This document shows positions 1 to 8,444 of a stretch of DNA of 64,000 nucleotides, in pieces; position 1 is the stretch's first letter; each line of letters begins with the position of its first letter. The notes beneath the pieces are model-generated. The model did not search any database. It saw only the letters and a program-made list of their open reading frames with translations, and was not told the origin of the DNA. Both the position numbers and the translations under genes were made by a program. Origin of the DNA: Alkalibacterium sp. (GTDB lineage Bacteria > Bacillota > Bacilli > Lactobacillales > Carnobacteriaceae_A); contig JAFIFE010000003.1 in NCBI GenBank assembly GCA_020832185.1, positions 16,926 to 80,925 on the forward strand. The letters are read 5' to 3'.

Positions 1-264
1 GGAAGAGTTGCTGTTATTGGGGTACACGGGGAAAGTGTTGAACTTCATCTGGAAACGTTATGGATCAAGAACATCAACTTGTCAACTGGATTAGTCAGCA
101 CTTATACCACGCCGATGCTGCTTAAAACGGTAGAAGCAGGAAAACTTGTCCCTAATGAACTAGTCACTCATCATTTCCACTTTGATGACATTCTGGAAGC
201 ATATAAGACCTTTGAGAATGCTGCTGAGAATAAAGCATTGAAACTGATTATTGATTTTGAATAA
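1..264 (+). CDS. Zinc-dependent alcohol dehydrogenase, C-terminal fragment (cut by window edge)
   Basis: The frame is open from base 1 and encodes about 87 residues ending in a TAA, so the gene begins outside the window. The visible part starts in the end of the NAD(P)-binding Rossmann fold (GRVAVIGVHG) and continues into the typical C-terminal segment of medium-chain Zn-alcohol dehydrogenases (NINLSTGLVSTYTTPMLL, then HFHFDDILEAYKTF and a final KLIIDFE). The zinc-ligand region is not in view, so the substrate cannot be judged. A TTG at 79 could be taken as a start but sits inside the conserved domain. A hairpin terminator follows at 315. Confidence 0.8.
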   Translation, partial: GRVAVIGVHGESVELHLETLWIKNINLSTGLVSTYTTPMLLKTVEAGKLVPNELVTHHFHFDDILEAYKTFENAAENKALKLIIDFE

Positions 265-570
265 ATGAATATGTAATTAACAAAAATACGAATTATTATT
301 TAGAAATATGGATTAAGGAGAGCGGTTGTTGTTTCGTACAATAAGCGTTCTCCTTTTTGTGACTCGTTCTATGATGTGTACGGATTCTCATCTTTTACTG
401 AACCAGTATAGAGTGGCAGTATCGAGCAATATGGAAGGGGAGGACCATAATAGCTAGGTTATTTCAAAACAGAATAAGTTATTGTTAATACTTATCACTT
501 TCTTTATTGTCAAATGCCTTAAATAAACGGATTAAAAGACGATAATAGTATAAAGGGACTAGGTTTGGGG
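265..570. other. Intergenic stretch between the alcohol dehydrogenase and the GGDEF-EAL gene
   Basis: About 300 bases. The first part holds the terminator of the upstream gene (separate entry). The remainder is AT-rich. A TTGTCA at about 508 is a possible -35 box for the downstream gene, but no convincing -10 box lies at the right distance. I see no small gene or RNA here. Confidence 0.5.
315..358 (+). terminator. Rho-independent terminator of the alcohol dehydrogenase gene
   Basis: AAGGAGA pairs with TCTCCTT. Inner pairs (CG/CG, TTGT/ACAA) extend the stem, and a T5 run closes it. Confidence 0.75.
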
Positions 571-2865
571 ATGAAGGAAATGGCGTTACTGAAGCGCAGA
601 CGATTTATCATGATTTTTATATTATTGAATGGACTTTTTCTGGTTGGGTGGCAATGGGTATTCAGGGATAATTCCTGGTTAAGAGCGTTGGATGTAAACA
701 TCCTTCATACAATAGGTATACTTGTAGCTTTTAGTCATTTTCAGCGTGCCGCTAAAAGAACGGGAAAAAGAGCGAAACGCTTCTGGCATATTCTAGCTAT
801 AGGAACAATCACTCACTTTTTAGGAAATATAGTTTGGATAACTCAACAAATAATTCAAGGACGAACAGTGTCTTCAAATAGTGAGTTTGTTCTCTGGTTG
901 TTGGCGTATATTGTCTATTTAACTGCACTCGTTATTCGTGTCCGAAGCACTAATACAAACAAGTTTAAAAGAGTATATTTCTTTAACATTCTCATTTTTA
1001 TGATCACGATCGGTTCAATTTTGTCTTACTACTTGATTGAACCCCTACTGACTTATTCTAATAGTTCGGTAATTGATACTTTACTTGCACTGTCTTTTCC
1101 AATTACCAATTTAAGCATCGTATTGTTCATTTCGATTCTTTATTATCTCGTACATAAAAATAAAGAGCAGTCGATTATGCTTTTTCTTATAGCAGGATTC
1201 TTTCTAAAAGTAGTAGCGGATTCCTATTTTTCCTATCTGGAAATCAACAACAGTTATTCTCCAGGAAGTGGGGCTGATTATTTGTGGCTCATCAGCATAT
1301 GGCTAATCGGTTTTGCGGGTTATTATGTGAAGGATAGTAAGGAGGACGCAAATATAGTCTTCACCGATCGTCTGAATAGGAATGAAGCCATTCTTCCTTA
1401 CATCAGTACCTTCGTTTTGCTTATTTTAGTGATCAATAGCTATCAATGGGTGTTTAATGCACTAAGTTATGGAGCCCTTATCATTATTTGTATGATCATC
1501 CTCCGTCAATTGTTTGTAATTAATGAAAACAATAAGCTGCTAGAGGAGTTCAGCTATCTGGCCTACCATGATCCACTAACGCATCTTAATAATCGAGTAA
1601 AATTTAAAGAAACCCTCGACTGCCAGATGAAAAGAGCGGGCGACCACATCATTGCACTGCTGTTGATTGATCTGGATCGATTTAAAATAGTGAATGACAC
1701 CTTAGGTCATCAATTTGGGGATGACATATTAGTCAAAATTGCTGAACGCATAGAGGCTGTCCTGGAGTCTGATATGCAGGTATTCAGGCTTGGGGGAGAT
1801 GAGTTTGCAGTCATCATTCCTCAGGCAGAAGACTACAAGTCTGAAGCCATAGCAGAAGCTATCCTAAAAAATCTTAAAAAACCCTTTATCATCAATGACC
1901 ATGAAATAACTCTCACCGCTAGTATAGGAGTCAGCATGTTTCCTAAAAACGGCGCGTCATACGAAGAACTTTTCAAGTATGCGGATGCAGCGATGTATCT
2001 GGCTAAAGACAATGGAAAAAATGGCTATAAGTTTTACGATGATGAACTGAGTCTGGTGATGACGCGTCGGATGAGGATTGAAAGTGACTTGCGTAAAGGG
2101 CTGGAAGACCAACAGTTTGAGCTTTATTATCAATCTAAAGTAGAATTGATATCTGAAAAAATCATTGGCATGGAAGCCTTGCTGCGTTGGAATCATCCGG
2201 AACTCGGTTGGATTTCACCTGTCGAATTTATCCCGATTGCTGAGGAAACAGGACAGATTGTGTCAATTGGTGAATGGGTGCTGAAAGAGGCGTGTATGCA
2301 AACCAAAAGATGGCAGAATTTAGGGCTTCCTCCCATACGCGTTTCTGTAAATGTGTCAGTCAAACAATTCCAGCATGGCGGATTGCTGGCGATAGTTAAC
2401 AGAGCACTTTATGAGTCTGGCTTACAACCTGAGTATCTGGAGATTGAAGTAACTGAGAGTATCATGCAGGACACGAAAGAAAGCACAGCGATCCTGCATA
2501 AGCTCAGAGAGTTGGGAATCAGTATTTCGATCGATGATTTCGGAACCGGCTATTCATCGCTGACTGTTATTCAGCATTTGCCCATAGATACGATCAAACT
2601 GGATAAGTCCTTTATTGATGATATAGGGAATAAAAACCAGTTGGCTATGGTTAAAACGATTTTAAGCTTAGGAGAAAACCTAGGATTAAACGTTGTAGCT
2701 GAAGGAATAGAAACGAGCGAACAGTTAATGAAACTTCTGGAGAGCAAGTGCAGAATCGGCCAGGGGTATTTATTCTCCAAACCTGTAGCAGCTGATGAGT
2801 TTGAGCAGTTGCTTAGTGGAGACAGTGTATTTGAGTCTACACCGTCAGTTAGTTCACTACATTAA
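571..2865 (+). CDS. Membrane-bound c-di-GMP protein, multi-TM + GGDEF + EAL
   Basis: A 764-residue protein. Residues ~1-325 form roughly nine or ten hydrophobic helices. The diguanylate cyclase domain has an intact GGDEF (residues 408-412), and the EAL phosphodiesterase domain has EAL at 535-537, EVTESIM, DDFGTGYSSL and VAEGIETSEQ. Both active sites look complete, so it may make, degrade or switch between c-di-GMP states. The inhibitory RxxD site normally five residues before GGDEF is absent. I chose ATG 571, which has AAAGGG upstream. A TTG two codons earlier and an ATG at 580 are alternatives. The membrane region resembles that of the GGDEF protein at 20567-22426, suggesting a shared input domain. 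Its signal is unknown. Confidence 0.9.
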   Translation: MKEMALLKRRRFIMIFILLNGLFLVGWQWVFRDNSWLRALDVNILHTIGILVAFSHFQRAAKRTGKRAKRFWHILAIGTITHFLGNIVWITQQIIQGRTVSSNSEFVLWLLAYIVYLTALVIRVRSTNTNKFKRVYFFNILIFMITIGSILSYYLIEPLLTYSNSSVIDTLLALSFPITNLSIVLFISILYYLVHKNKEQSIMLFLIAGFFLKVVADSYFSYLEINNSYSPGSGADYLWLISIWLIGFAGYYVKDSKEDANIVFTDRLNRNEAILPYISTFVLLILVINSYQWVFNALSYGALIIICMIILRQLFVINENNKLLEEFSYLAYHDPLTHLNNRVKFKETLDCQMKRAGDHIIALLLIDLDRFKIVNDTLGHQFGDDILVKIAERIEAVLESDMQVFRLGGDEFAVIIPQAEDYKSEAIAEAILKNLKKPFIINDHEITLTASIGVSMFPKNGASYEELFKYADAAMYLAKDNGKNGYKFYDDELSLVMTRRMRIESDLRKGLEDQQFELYYQSKVELISEKIIGMEALLRWNHPELGWISPVEFIPIAEETGQIVSIGEWVLKEACMQTKRWQNLGLPPIRVSVNVSVKQFQHGGLLAIVNRALYESGLQPEYLEIEVTESIMQDTKESTAILHKLRELGISISIDDFGTGYSSLTVIQHLPIDTIKLDKSFIDDIGNKNQLAMVKTILSLGENLGLNVVAEGIETSEQLMKLLESKCRIGQGYLFSKPVAADEFEQLLSGDSVFESTPSVSSLH

Positions 2866-3007
2866 ATCCCTCCTTCTCAGCGCCTATTAGTTGTAATGAA
2901 CAGATTCCTTCAATAAGATGTTAATTAACTAGTATAAAATGGCGAAACTTAACTCCTGACACAGGTTCAGCTAAGTCGTGCATTTTTAAATATTGGAGGA
3001 AATAAGT

Positions 3008-3865
3008 ATGAGTATCGGTGGGTTAGGATTTGTCATCGTGGCAGCTATCTTCTGGGGCCTTTCGGGTGGATTGAGCGGCTTTTTAATGGATAAAGGCTGG
3101 GACCCTCTGGTCATTGCATTCTATAGAGGGTTTATCGGACTAATATGTATCAGTATCTGGTACGCGTTCAAACCGACCAGGTGGAATAAGCAGATGCTGC
3201 TCTGGTCGGTTGTGGCAGGTTTAGGCGTAGCGGGAAATTTCATCTTCTATAATCTGAGTATTGCGGAGGCTAGCATAGCGATAGCAGCGACTTTGATGTA
3301 CACTGCTCCAATTTTTGTGCTGTTGATTTCATTTATTTTCAAGATTGAAAAAGCCACACTGTTCAAGTGGCTGGCGATTCTCAGCGTGATGATTGGGGTC
3401 GTGCTGATGACAGAGGTGTACAGCGTGGATTCTGACAGCGTCACGACCCTGGGGATTCTGACAGGCTTAGGTGCAGGGGTATCGTATGCTTTGTTCCTCT
3501 TTGGGTTTAAATATGCGTCGAAACATGGTGAACCTCAAAGCATACTGACCGCGGCATTCCTTACGTTCTCATTGGTGATGCTGTTCGTCATTGATTACGG
3601 GGAAGCCGTTTCGGTTATCACGTCTTCAGACGTGTTGTGGATGATCTTACTGGGACTAGTTGGAGCTGGGGTGTCGTTCTATCTGTATGTCAATGGATTG
3701 GAACGGACATCACCTACTACAGCGTCCGTTTCTGCTATGGTCGAACCTGTAACGGCATCTTTATTTGGTGTATGGGTAATGAGTGAGATGCTGAATATGA
3801 TCCAGCTGGTCGGAATGGGAGTCATTCTTGTGACAGTAACGGTATTAAATGTGAAGAAAGAGTAG
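3008..3865 (+). CDS. EamA/DMT-superfamily transporter
   Basis: A 285-residue membrane protein with about ten helices in two EamA repeats. The first begins GLGFVIVAAIFWGLSGGLSG and the second around residue 150. The drug/metabolite transporter superfamily mostly exports amino acids, metabolites or drugs, and the substrate cannot be told from sequence. ATG 3008 is preceded by GGAGGA at 7 nt spacing. A TTG 15 nt upstream would place the start inside the ribosome-binding site and is unlikely. It stands alone between the c-di-GMP gene and the GNAT genes. Confidence 0.88.
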   Translation: MSIGGLGFVIVAAIFWGLSGGLSGFLMDKGWDPLVIAFYRGFIGLICISIWYAFKPTRWNKQMLLWSVVAGLGVAGNFIFYNLSIAEASIAIAATLMYTAPIFVLLISFIFKIEKATLFKWLAILSVMIGVVLMTEVYSVDSDSVTTLGILTGLGAGVSYALFLFGFKYASKHGEPQSILTAAFLTFSLVMLFVIDYGEAVSVITSSDVLWMILLGLVGAGVSFYLYVNGLERTSPTTASVSAMVEPVTASLFGVWVMSEMLNMIQLVGMGVILVTVTVLNVKKE

Positions 3866-3909
3866 AGAGTGATTCAGCTCATCAGTACCCTGTACAAGGA
3901 GGGAAACAT

Positions 3910-4452
3910 GTGAAACATGAGATCAGTCATTTGCCTGAAAATAAATGGAGAGGAACGGTCCTTCCGCTCTCTTATACCACTAATGAGGTTTATGATGTAT
4001 CTTTCGAGAAAAAAGCCGACGGATACGATATTACCATTCAAAAGAACGACCTGAAAGAGACAGTCACTCACAGCTCATTACAAGATGATGGATCAGATCG
4101 GTTGTACGCAGATGATGTTGAAAAAGGGTATGCCTGGGGGATTCTGATTGAAGAAAAACTGGTAGCTGCAATTGAAACAGCACCAGAGACATGGTCCAAT
4201 CGCTTGAGAATAACTGAACTGTGGGTAGCTGATGCGTTTCAGAATCAGGGAATCGGGCACGCTTTAATTGAAATCGCAAAGGAACAGGCCAGACACGAAA
4301 GGCGCAGGGCCATTATACTGGAAACACAATCAAGCAATGTGAATGCCATTGATTTTCATCACCATGAAGGCTTTTCGTTGACGGGATTGGATGTTTGCAG
4401 CTACACTAATGAAGACATCGACAGAAAAGAAGTCAGACTCGAGTTCGGGTGA
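3910..4452 (+). CDS. GNAT acetyltransferase, streptothricin acetyltransferase (SatA)-like
   Basis: A 180-residue GNAT protein with a GTG start directly after a strong AAGGAGGG. The acetyl-CoA loop is visible as QNQGIGHALIEIA, followed by ILETQSSNVNAIDFHHHEGF. The LETQ...A..F...GF pattern and the ending (CSYTNEDIDRKEVRLEFG) resemble the SatA/Sat4 group that acetylates streptothricins. That relation is from memory of the family, and true drug resistance is not shown. The gene ends in TGA at 4450-4452. The next GNAT domain continues in the same reading frame right after that stop, which is unusual (see findings). Confidence 0.8.
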   Translation: MKHEISHLPENKWRGTVLPLSYTTNEVYDVSFEKKADGYDITIQKNDLKETVTHSSLQDDGSDRLYADDVEKGYAWGILIEEKLVAAIETAPETWSNRLRITELWVADAFQNQGIGHALIEIAKEQARHERRRAIILETQSSNVNAIDFHHHEGFSLTGLDVCSYTNEDIDRKEVRLEFG

Positions 4453-4527
4453 TTTCTTGAAAAGAAACCGAAAGTTAAAAGAGAAGACATCGACATCAGA
4501 CCTGAAACACCAGCGGACTGGTATGAT

Positions 4528-5097
4528 GTGGAGCTGATGACCCAGCATGCATTCTGGAATAAACATCGGCCGGGCTGCGATGAGCATTACCTTGTCCATC
4601 AGTTGCGGACCGATTCCGATTATCTCCCAGAGCTCAGCAGGATAGCCGTTAAAGATGGAGAAGTTCTGGGCTGTATCATGTATACGAAAGCTAAAGTCGT
4701 TGGAGTGAATGGAGATCATGAGGTACTGACGTTTGGTCCGCTTTGTGTGGCACCCAAGTGGCAGGGAAGAGGCATTGGAGAGTTCCTGCTGGAAGAGACG
4801 ATGACAATAGCCAGGAGAAAAGGATACAAAGGCATCGTGATCTTCGGAGAACCGGATTATTACCCTCGCTTAGGCTTTAAAACATGTGATGCGTTTGGAA
4901 TCACCACAGCAGCCGGTGAAAATTTTGATGCGTTCATGGGGATTGAACTGGTCAAAGAGGGATTCAAAGGCATCACCGGCGAGTACTATTATGCGGATAT
5001 TTATGAGAACCTGCCGGAAGAAGATGTGGAAAGGTTCAGTAAGGCATTTCCTCCTCTAAGGAAACTGTCCTTCCCTGAACACGAGGCATTTCAGTAG
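4528..5097 (+). CDS. GNAT N-acetyltransferase (start uncertain)
   Basis: A GNAT domain of at least 189 residues, with VLTFGPLCVAPKWQGRGIGEFLLEE as the acetyl-CoA loop and GYKGIVIFGEPDYYPRLGF in the core, typical of predicted N-acetyltransferases. The first in-frame usual start is GTG 4528. The natural first strand of the fold (IDIRPETPADWYDVE) lies upstream of it, encoded at 4489-4533. The frame stays open back to the TGA of the preceding GNAT gene, without any ATG, GTG or TTG. Translation may therefore use a rare start, follow read-through of the TGA, or the start may be lost through a mutation or read error. A TTG at 4457 exists in a different frame. Confidence 0.75.
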   Translation: MELMTQHAFWNKHRPGCDEHYLVHQLRTDSDYLPELSRIAVKDGEVLGCIMYTKAKVVGVNGDHEVLTFGPLCVAPKWQGRGIGEFLLEETMTIARRKGYKGIVIFGEPDYYPRLGFKTCDAFGITTAAGENFDAFMGIELVKEGFKGITGEYYYADIYENLPEEDVERFSKAFPPLRKLSFPEHEAFQ

Positions 5098-5122
5098 GTA
5101 CACGTAAAGGAGGCAGCATAAA

Positions 5123-5983
5123 ATGAAAGCGTTTGAGCATAAGTATATCGAAACCAATGGCATCAATTTGCATGTGGTTCAGCATGGCCATGAAGATGGC
5201 GACGTGGTTCTGCTGTTACACGGCTTTCCCGAATTCTGGTATGGATGGCATAAACAGATTACATCTTTAGCTGAGCAAGGTTACCGTGTATGGGCTCCGG
5301 ATCAGCGAGGATACAACCTGAGTGATAAGCCGAAAAAGAGTGCAGCCTATGAGATGTCCCAGCTTGTCGCAGACGTTGTGGGACTGATTAAGGCGACGGA
5401 GCGGGGAAAAGTGTGTCTTGTCGGCCATGATTGGGGAGGGATAGTCGCCTGGCGAGTAGCGAGAGCGTATCCTGAACTGATCGATAAGCTCGTAATCTTA
5501 AACGCCCCACATTCTAAGGCGTTGAAATCACACGTTAAGAAACATCCGACTCAACTGCTGAAAAGTTCTTATATTCTGTTCTTTCAGCTGCCTAAACTAC
5601 CCGAGAAACTACTGACATCTGCGGGTGGACAGAATGCAGCTGACGCCCTGCAGAAGACGAGTAACGAAGGGACCTTCAGCAAGAGTGATCTAGAAGAGTA
5701 TAAAATGGCATGGGCAAAGCCGCGTGCCATGCGCTCGATGCTGAACTGGTATCGTGCTAATGCAAAGAGTATGACATCGTCGAAGGTTTCACCTCGAGTG
5801 ACGGTCCCCACGCTGATTATCTGGGGAGTAAATGATCAGTTTCTCGGAAAAGAGCTGGCGACTGAAAGTCTGGCGTTCTGTGATGACGGGCGCGGGGTAT
5901 TGATCGGTGATGCCACACACTGGGTGCACCATGAAGAACCGGAGCGTGTGACTACACTGATCACTGATTTTATTAGGGAATAA
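5123..5983 (+). CDS. Alpha/beta hydrolase, epoxide hydrolase-like
   Basis: A 286-residue soluble enzyme. The oxyanion motif HGFP is at 33-36 (HGFPEFWYGW) and the nucleophile elbow GHDWGG carries Asp103, as in epoxide hydrolases and haloalkane dehalogenases rather than serine esterases. The acid follows in WGVNDQFLG and the base His in GDATHWVHHEEPERV. The fluoroacetate dehalogenase/epoxide hydrolase subgroup cannot be separated here. ATG 5123 has AAAGGAGG upstream. It sits 25 nt after the GNAT gene and ahead of a VOC protein, possibly a small detoxification cluster (inference). Confidence 0.85.
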   Translation: MKAFEHKYIETNGINLHVVQHGHEDGDVVLLLHGFPEFWYGWHKQITSLAEQGYRVWAPDQRGYNLSDKPKKSAAYEMSQLVADVVGLIKATERGKVCLVGHDWGGIVAWRVARAYPELIDKLVILNAPHSKALKSHVKKHPTQLLKSSYILFFQLPKLPEKLLTSAGGQNAADALQKTSNEGTFSKSDLEEYKMAWAKPRAMRSMLNWYRANAKSMTSSKVSPRVTVPTLIIWGVNDQFLGKELATESLAFCDDGRGVLIGDATHWVHHEEPERVTTLITDFIRE

Positions 5984-6020
5984 CGAAGTAAAAAATCAAA
6001 AAAAGAAAAGAGCGTGTAAA

Positions 6021-6413
6021 ATGATTAAAGGCATTCACCATAAAGGGTATCATGTTGTCGATATGGATAAGACACTCGAGTTTTACTGTGACAAACTGGG
6101 GTTTGAACGAGCATTCGATCTAGACACTGATGAAGGAGAGCCATGGATCGTATATGTAAAAGTTGCAGAAAACTCGTTTGTTGAATTTTTCTATGATGGA
6201 TCAAAAGGCGATAAAAACCAGTTGGATCATATTTGTTTTGAAGTAGACGATATTCATGAAGCAGCGAAGCGAGTAAAAGATAAAGGCATTTCATTCGCAC
6301 AGGACGTGGCTAAAGGAAAAGATAACAACTATCAGTTCTGGATAAAAGATCCAGACGGAAACTGGCTCGAATTTATGGAGATGCAGCCTGATTCTCCTCA
6401 AATGAATAGTTAA
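6021..6413 (+). CDS. VOC-family protein (glyoxalase/dioxygenase superfamily)
   Basis: A 130-residue single-domain protein with paired beta-alpha-beta-beta-beta units: GIHHKGYHVVDMDKTLEFYCDKLGF and LDHICFEVDDIHEAAKRVKDKG. Candidate metal ligands are the early His, the Glu in SFVEFF, the His in LDHICFEV and the Glu in NWLEFMEM, as in lactoylglutathione lyase-like proteins. The actual reaction (glyoxalase I, fosfomycin-type or dioxygenase) is not determined. It is 37 nt downstream of the hydrolase and closed by the shared terminator at 6421. Confidence 0.85.
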   Translation: MIKGIHHKGYHVVDMDKTLEFYCDKLGFERAFDLDTDEGEPWIVYVKVAENSFVEFFYDGSKGDKNQLDHICFEVDDIHEAAKRVKDKGISFAQDVAKGKDNNYQFWIKDPDGNWLEFMEMQPDSPQMNS

Positions 6414-6420
6414 GAGTATA

Positions 6421-6474
6421 AAACTAGCCCACGACCAGCCTTATTCAGGCAATGTGTCGTAGGCTAGTTTTTTT
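6421..6474. terminator. Bidirectional terminator between convergent VOC and DUF985 genes
   Basis: AAACTAGCC pairs with GGCTAGTTT and ACGAC with GTCGT, followed by a T run on the plus strand and an A-rich start that serves the minus strand. The stem includes the last codons of the leftward cupin gene. Confidence 0.85.
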
Positions 6475-6932
6475 ATGATCGGTTCGTGCTGGGGGTATCT
6501 CTGTAAGAGGTCTGACTGAGTAAACAGCTTGAAGTCGGAGAAATCAAAGCCGGGAACAACTGTACAGCTGACTAATGCATAATCGACATCTACTGTTGAG
6601 CCAAAGATTGTTCCGGCGGGAACCGTATGATGCAGCATGTGTCCTTTTGAAATATCCAAGCCCAATTTGGTTGTCTCATAATGGCCGTTGGGATGAAGTG
6701 AATGAACAGTCAATGCTTGACCCGCATGGTAAAACCATATTTCATCAGAAGATAACTGATGAAAATGAGAGGGACTGTCTGGGGTCAAAAGAAAATAAAT
6801 AGTGGTGTACAGAGGCAACTCTTTAGTTGACGACTGATACGTCTCTTTAGACAAATCGGTCTGTCTATAATAGCCTCCTTCTGGATGCGGTTCGAGTTTT
6901 AATTCATTGATCCATTGGTGTGCTGGTTTCAC
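6441..6932 (-). CDS. DUF985 cupin-fold protein
   Basis: A 163-residue cupin of the DUF985 family, recognised by LEPHPEGGYYRQT, the metal-binding-like SHFHQLSSDEIWFYHAG, the VPAGTIFG turn and the terminal CTVVPGFDFSDFKLF. Members occur in bacteria and eukaryotes without a settled function; a sugar- or nucleotide-linked role has been suggested but is not shown here. I chose GTG 6932, which has AAGGAG at about 8 nt. A GTG at 6941 would overlap the ribosome-binding site. The start codon is part of the CACGTG core of a 16-bp parS-like palindrome (6925-6940), so ParB binding could affect its expression. Confidence 0.85.
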   Translation of the reverse strand: MKPAHQWINELKLEPHPEGGYYRQTDLSKETYQSSTKELPLYTTIYFLLTPDSPSHFHQLSSDEIWFYHAGQALTVHSLHPNGHYETTKLGLDISKGHMLHHTVPAGTIFGSTVDVDYALVSCTVVPGFDFSDFKLFTQSDLLQRYPQHEPIIKKLAYDTLPE

Positions 6933-6940
6933 GTGAAACA
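6925..6940. promoter_or_regulatory. Candidate parS site (ParB/Spo0J binding palindrome)
   Basis: On the minus strand the site reads TGTTTCACGTGAAACC. It matches the Bacillus parS consensus TGTTNCACGTGAAACA at every defined base except the last, and includes a perfect 14-bp palindrome. It spans the start codon of the DUF985 gene. The match length makes a chance origin unlikely. Function is inferred from the consensus. Confidence 0.65.
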
Positions 6941-7025
6941 CTCCTTAAAGGTGATTTGATAAGGTTTATACTATTTTTTTGTAACGATACATAGTCTGAT
7001 GAGTTAATGTTGAACAAAATCCGGA

Positions 7026-8186
7026 TTACTTGGAAACCATCGGTCTTTTTTCAATGCCAATAGTCAAAGCCACTAACACAAGCGTCAACAGGACCAGAAA
7101 AAGCGGGAAGAGCTGCATGCTGATTGTTTGAAATAATACCCCAAATAAAGGCGGAAGAGTAGTGATGCCGATATATCCAGAAGCGACTTGGAGGCCAATC
7201 ACGCTGCTCGATTTATCCTCCCCGAATCTGCGTGGTGTTTCGTGCATCATGGTCGGGAAGATAGCGGCACATCCAAGTCCAATAAATCCCAATCCGGTAT
7301 AGAGTAAGACCGTTGAACCAATAGTCATTGCCAAAATGCCTAAGAGCAGGATGCCGCAGCTGGCGTACAGCATTTTCTGATTGGATAGCCAGAAAGTCAC
7401 GAAGCCGGACAAGATCCGGCCAAGGGTCAGACTGGTAAAAAATATGGACAAAATGAAACTGGCTGTCGCAGGGGTGAGATCTTTGATGGTGATCAAATAG
7501 GTGCTTCCCCATAGAAAGACGGTTCCCTCAAGTGATACATACACCAGAAAAGCAAGAAGAGAGAAGACGATTCCCTTATCTTTGATCAATGAAGGAATAG
7601 AAAACGACGGGGTATCTGCGCGCGTCTGTAACTCTTTATCCTTTTTCCATAAGGGCAGAGATAAAAATAACACCAGTGCTATAAAGAGTTGAAGTCCGGC
7701 AATAATAAAATAACCCATCCGCCAGGAAAACTGGCTTCGTAATGTGAACCCCATGATCAGAGGACCCATCGTCGCACCGATGCCCCAGAACGCATGCAGC
7801 CAGTTCATATGGTAGGCTTCAAGGTTCACCGAGACATAATCATTTAAAGACGTATCTATTGCTCCGGCACCGAACCCCAAGGGCACGGCTGCGATAAGTA
7901 AAAAGTAAAAGGACTGGGACAGCGAGAAGCCAATCAGACCAATTGAGGTGAGCAGGACACTAGTAAAAATAAGATTGCCTGTCCCGATTTTTTTCAGGAT
8001 ACGGGGTGTCTGCAGACTGGATATCACGGTACAGACCGCAACAGACATTGAAATCAGCCCCGCTGCACTTTGTTCCACCGGAAAGTCGTGAATCATTTCA
8101 GGCCAGGTTACACCGAGAAGTGAATCGGGTAGTCCCAGACTTATGTATGTCAGATAAATAATCAGTATGAAAAACAGTTTTTTCAA
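7026..8186 (-). CDS. Major facilitator superfamily transporter
   Basis: A 386-residue protein with 12 predicted helices, opening with a conserved LGLPDSLLGVTWP segment and a GFGAGAIDTSLNDYVS stretch in helix 4. This is typical of the small MFS group of sugar or efflux transporters in Firmicutes. The substrate is not identifiable. The start is TTG 8186, preceded by GGAGGG at ideal spacing, and no better start is available. Transcription is divergent from murR. Confidence 0.85.
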   Translation of the reverse strand: MKKLFFILIIYLTYISLGLPDSLLGVTWPEMIHDFPVEQSAAGLISMSVAVCTVISSLQTPRILKKIGTGNLIFTSVLLTSIGLIGFSLSQSFYFLLIAAVPLGFGAGAIDTSLNDYVSVNLEAYHMNWLHAFWGIGATMGPLIMGFTLRSQFSWRMGYFIIAGLQLFIALVLFLSLPLWKKDKELQTRADTPSFSIPSLIKDKGIVFSLLAFLVYVSLEGTVFLWGSTYLITIKDLTPATASFILSIFFTSLTLGRILSGFVTFWLSNQKMLYASCGILLLGILAMTIGSTVLLYTGLGFIGLGCAAIFPTMMHETPRRFGEDKSSSVIGLQVASGYIGITTLPPLFGVLFQTISMQLFPLFLVLLTLVLVALTIGIEKRPMVSK

Positions 8187-8392
8187 AAAGGTCCCTCCTG
8201 TGCGGATAAAAATAATTCTTTCTCATCAATCAAATATAATCAATCCCTTGTCTGAAGTCAAAAAAGAAAAGAGAGAAGACGGCCTGTCAGCCTGGTCATG
8301 TCCAAAAAAGTCTAAATGTTTCATAGATTATTCATATATCATATTCGAAGTCACCATTTGGTGGTACAATGTTCCATAAAGTAAGCGTTTCA

Positions 8393-8420
8393 TTGACACT
8401 TAGTTTTATACTGATAAGAT
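8393..8420 (+). promoter_or_regulatory. Predicted promoter of the murR operon
   Basis: A perfect TTGACA at 8393-8398, a 16-bp spacer and TAAGAT at 8415-8420, lying 25 nt before murR. No operator for MurR can be assigned with confidence. Confidence 0.55.
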
Positions 8421-8444
8421 TAAGAGGAAGAAGGGGTTTAGACT

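Noticed and set aside
4330..4719. A 129-codon minus-strand frame across the GNAT gene junction
   Set aside because: Shadow of the two GNAT genes. The plus-strand proteins are clearly conserved, and this frame lacks a start signal.
8351..8370. GGTGGTACAAT resembling the T-box antiterminator motif
   Set aside because: The required ACCGCG continuation, a specifier stem and a terminator are all absent, and the downstream genes are not amino-acid related.
8380..8393. Possible cre (CcpA) site, AGTAAGCGTTTCA, before murR
   Set aside because: Aligned on the central CG it misses several consensus positions and is one base short. Not convincing without more evidence.
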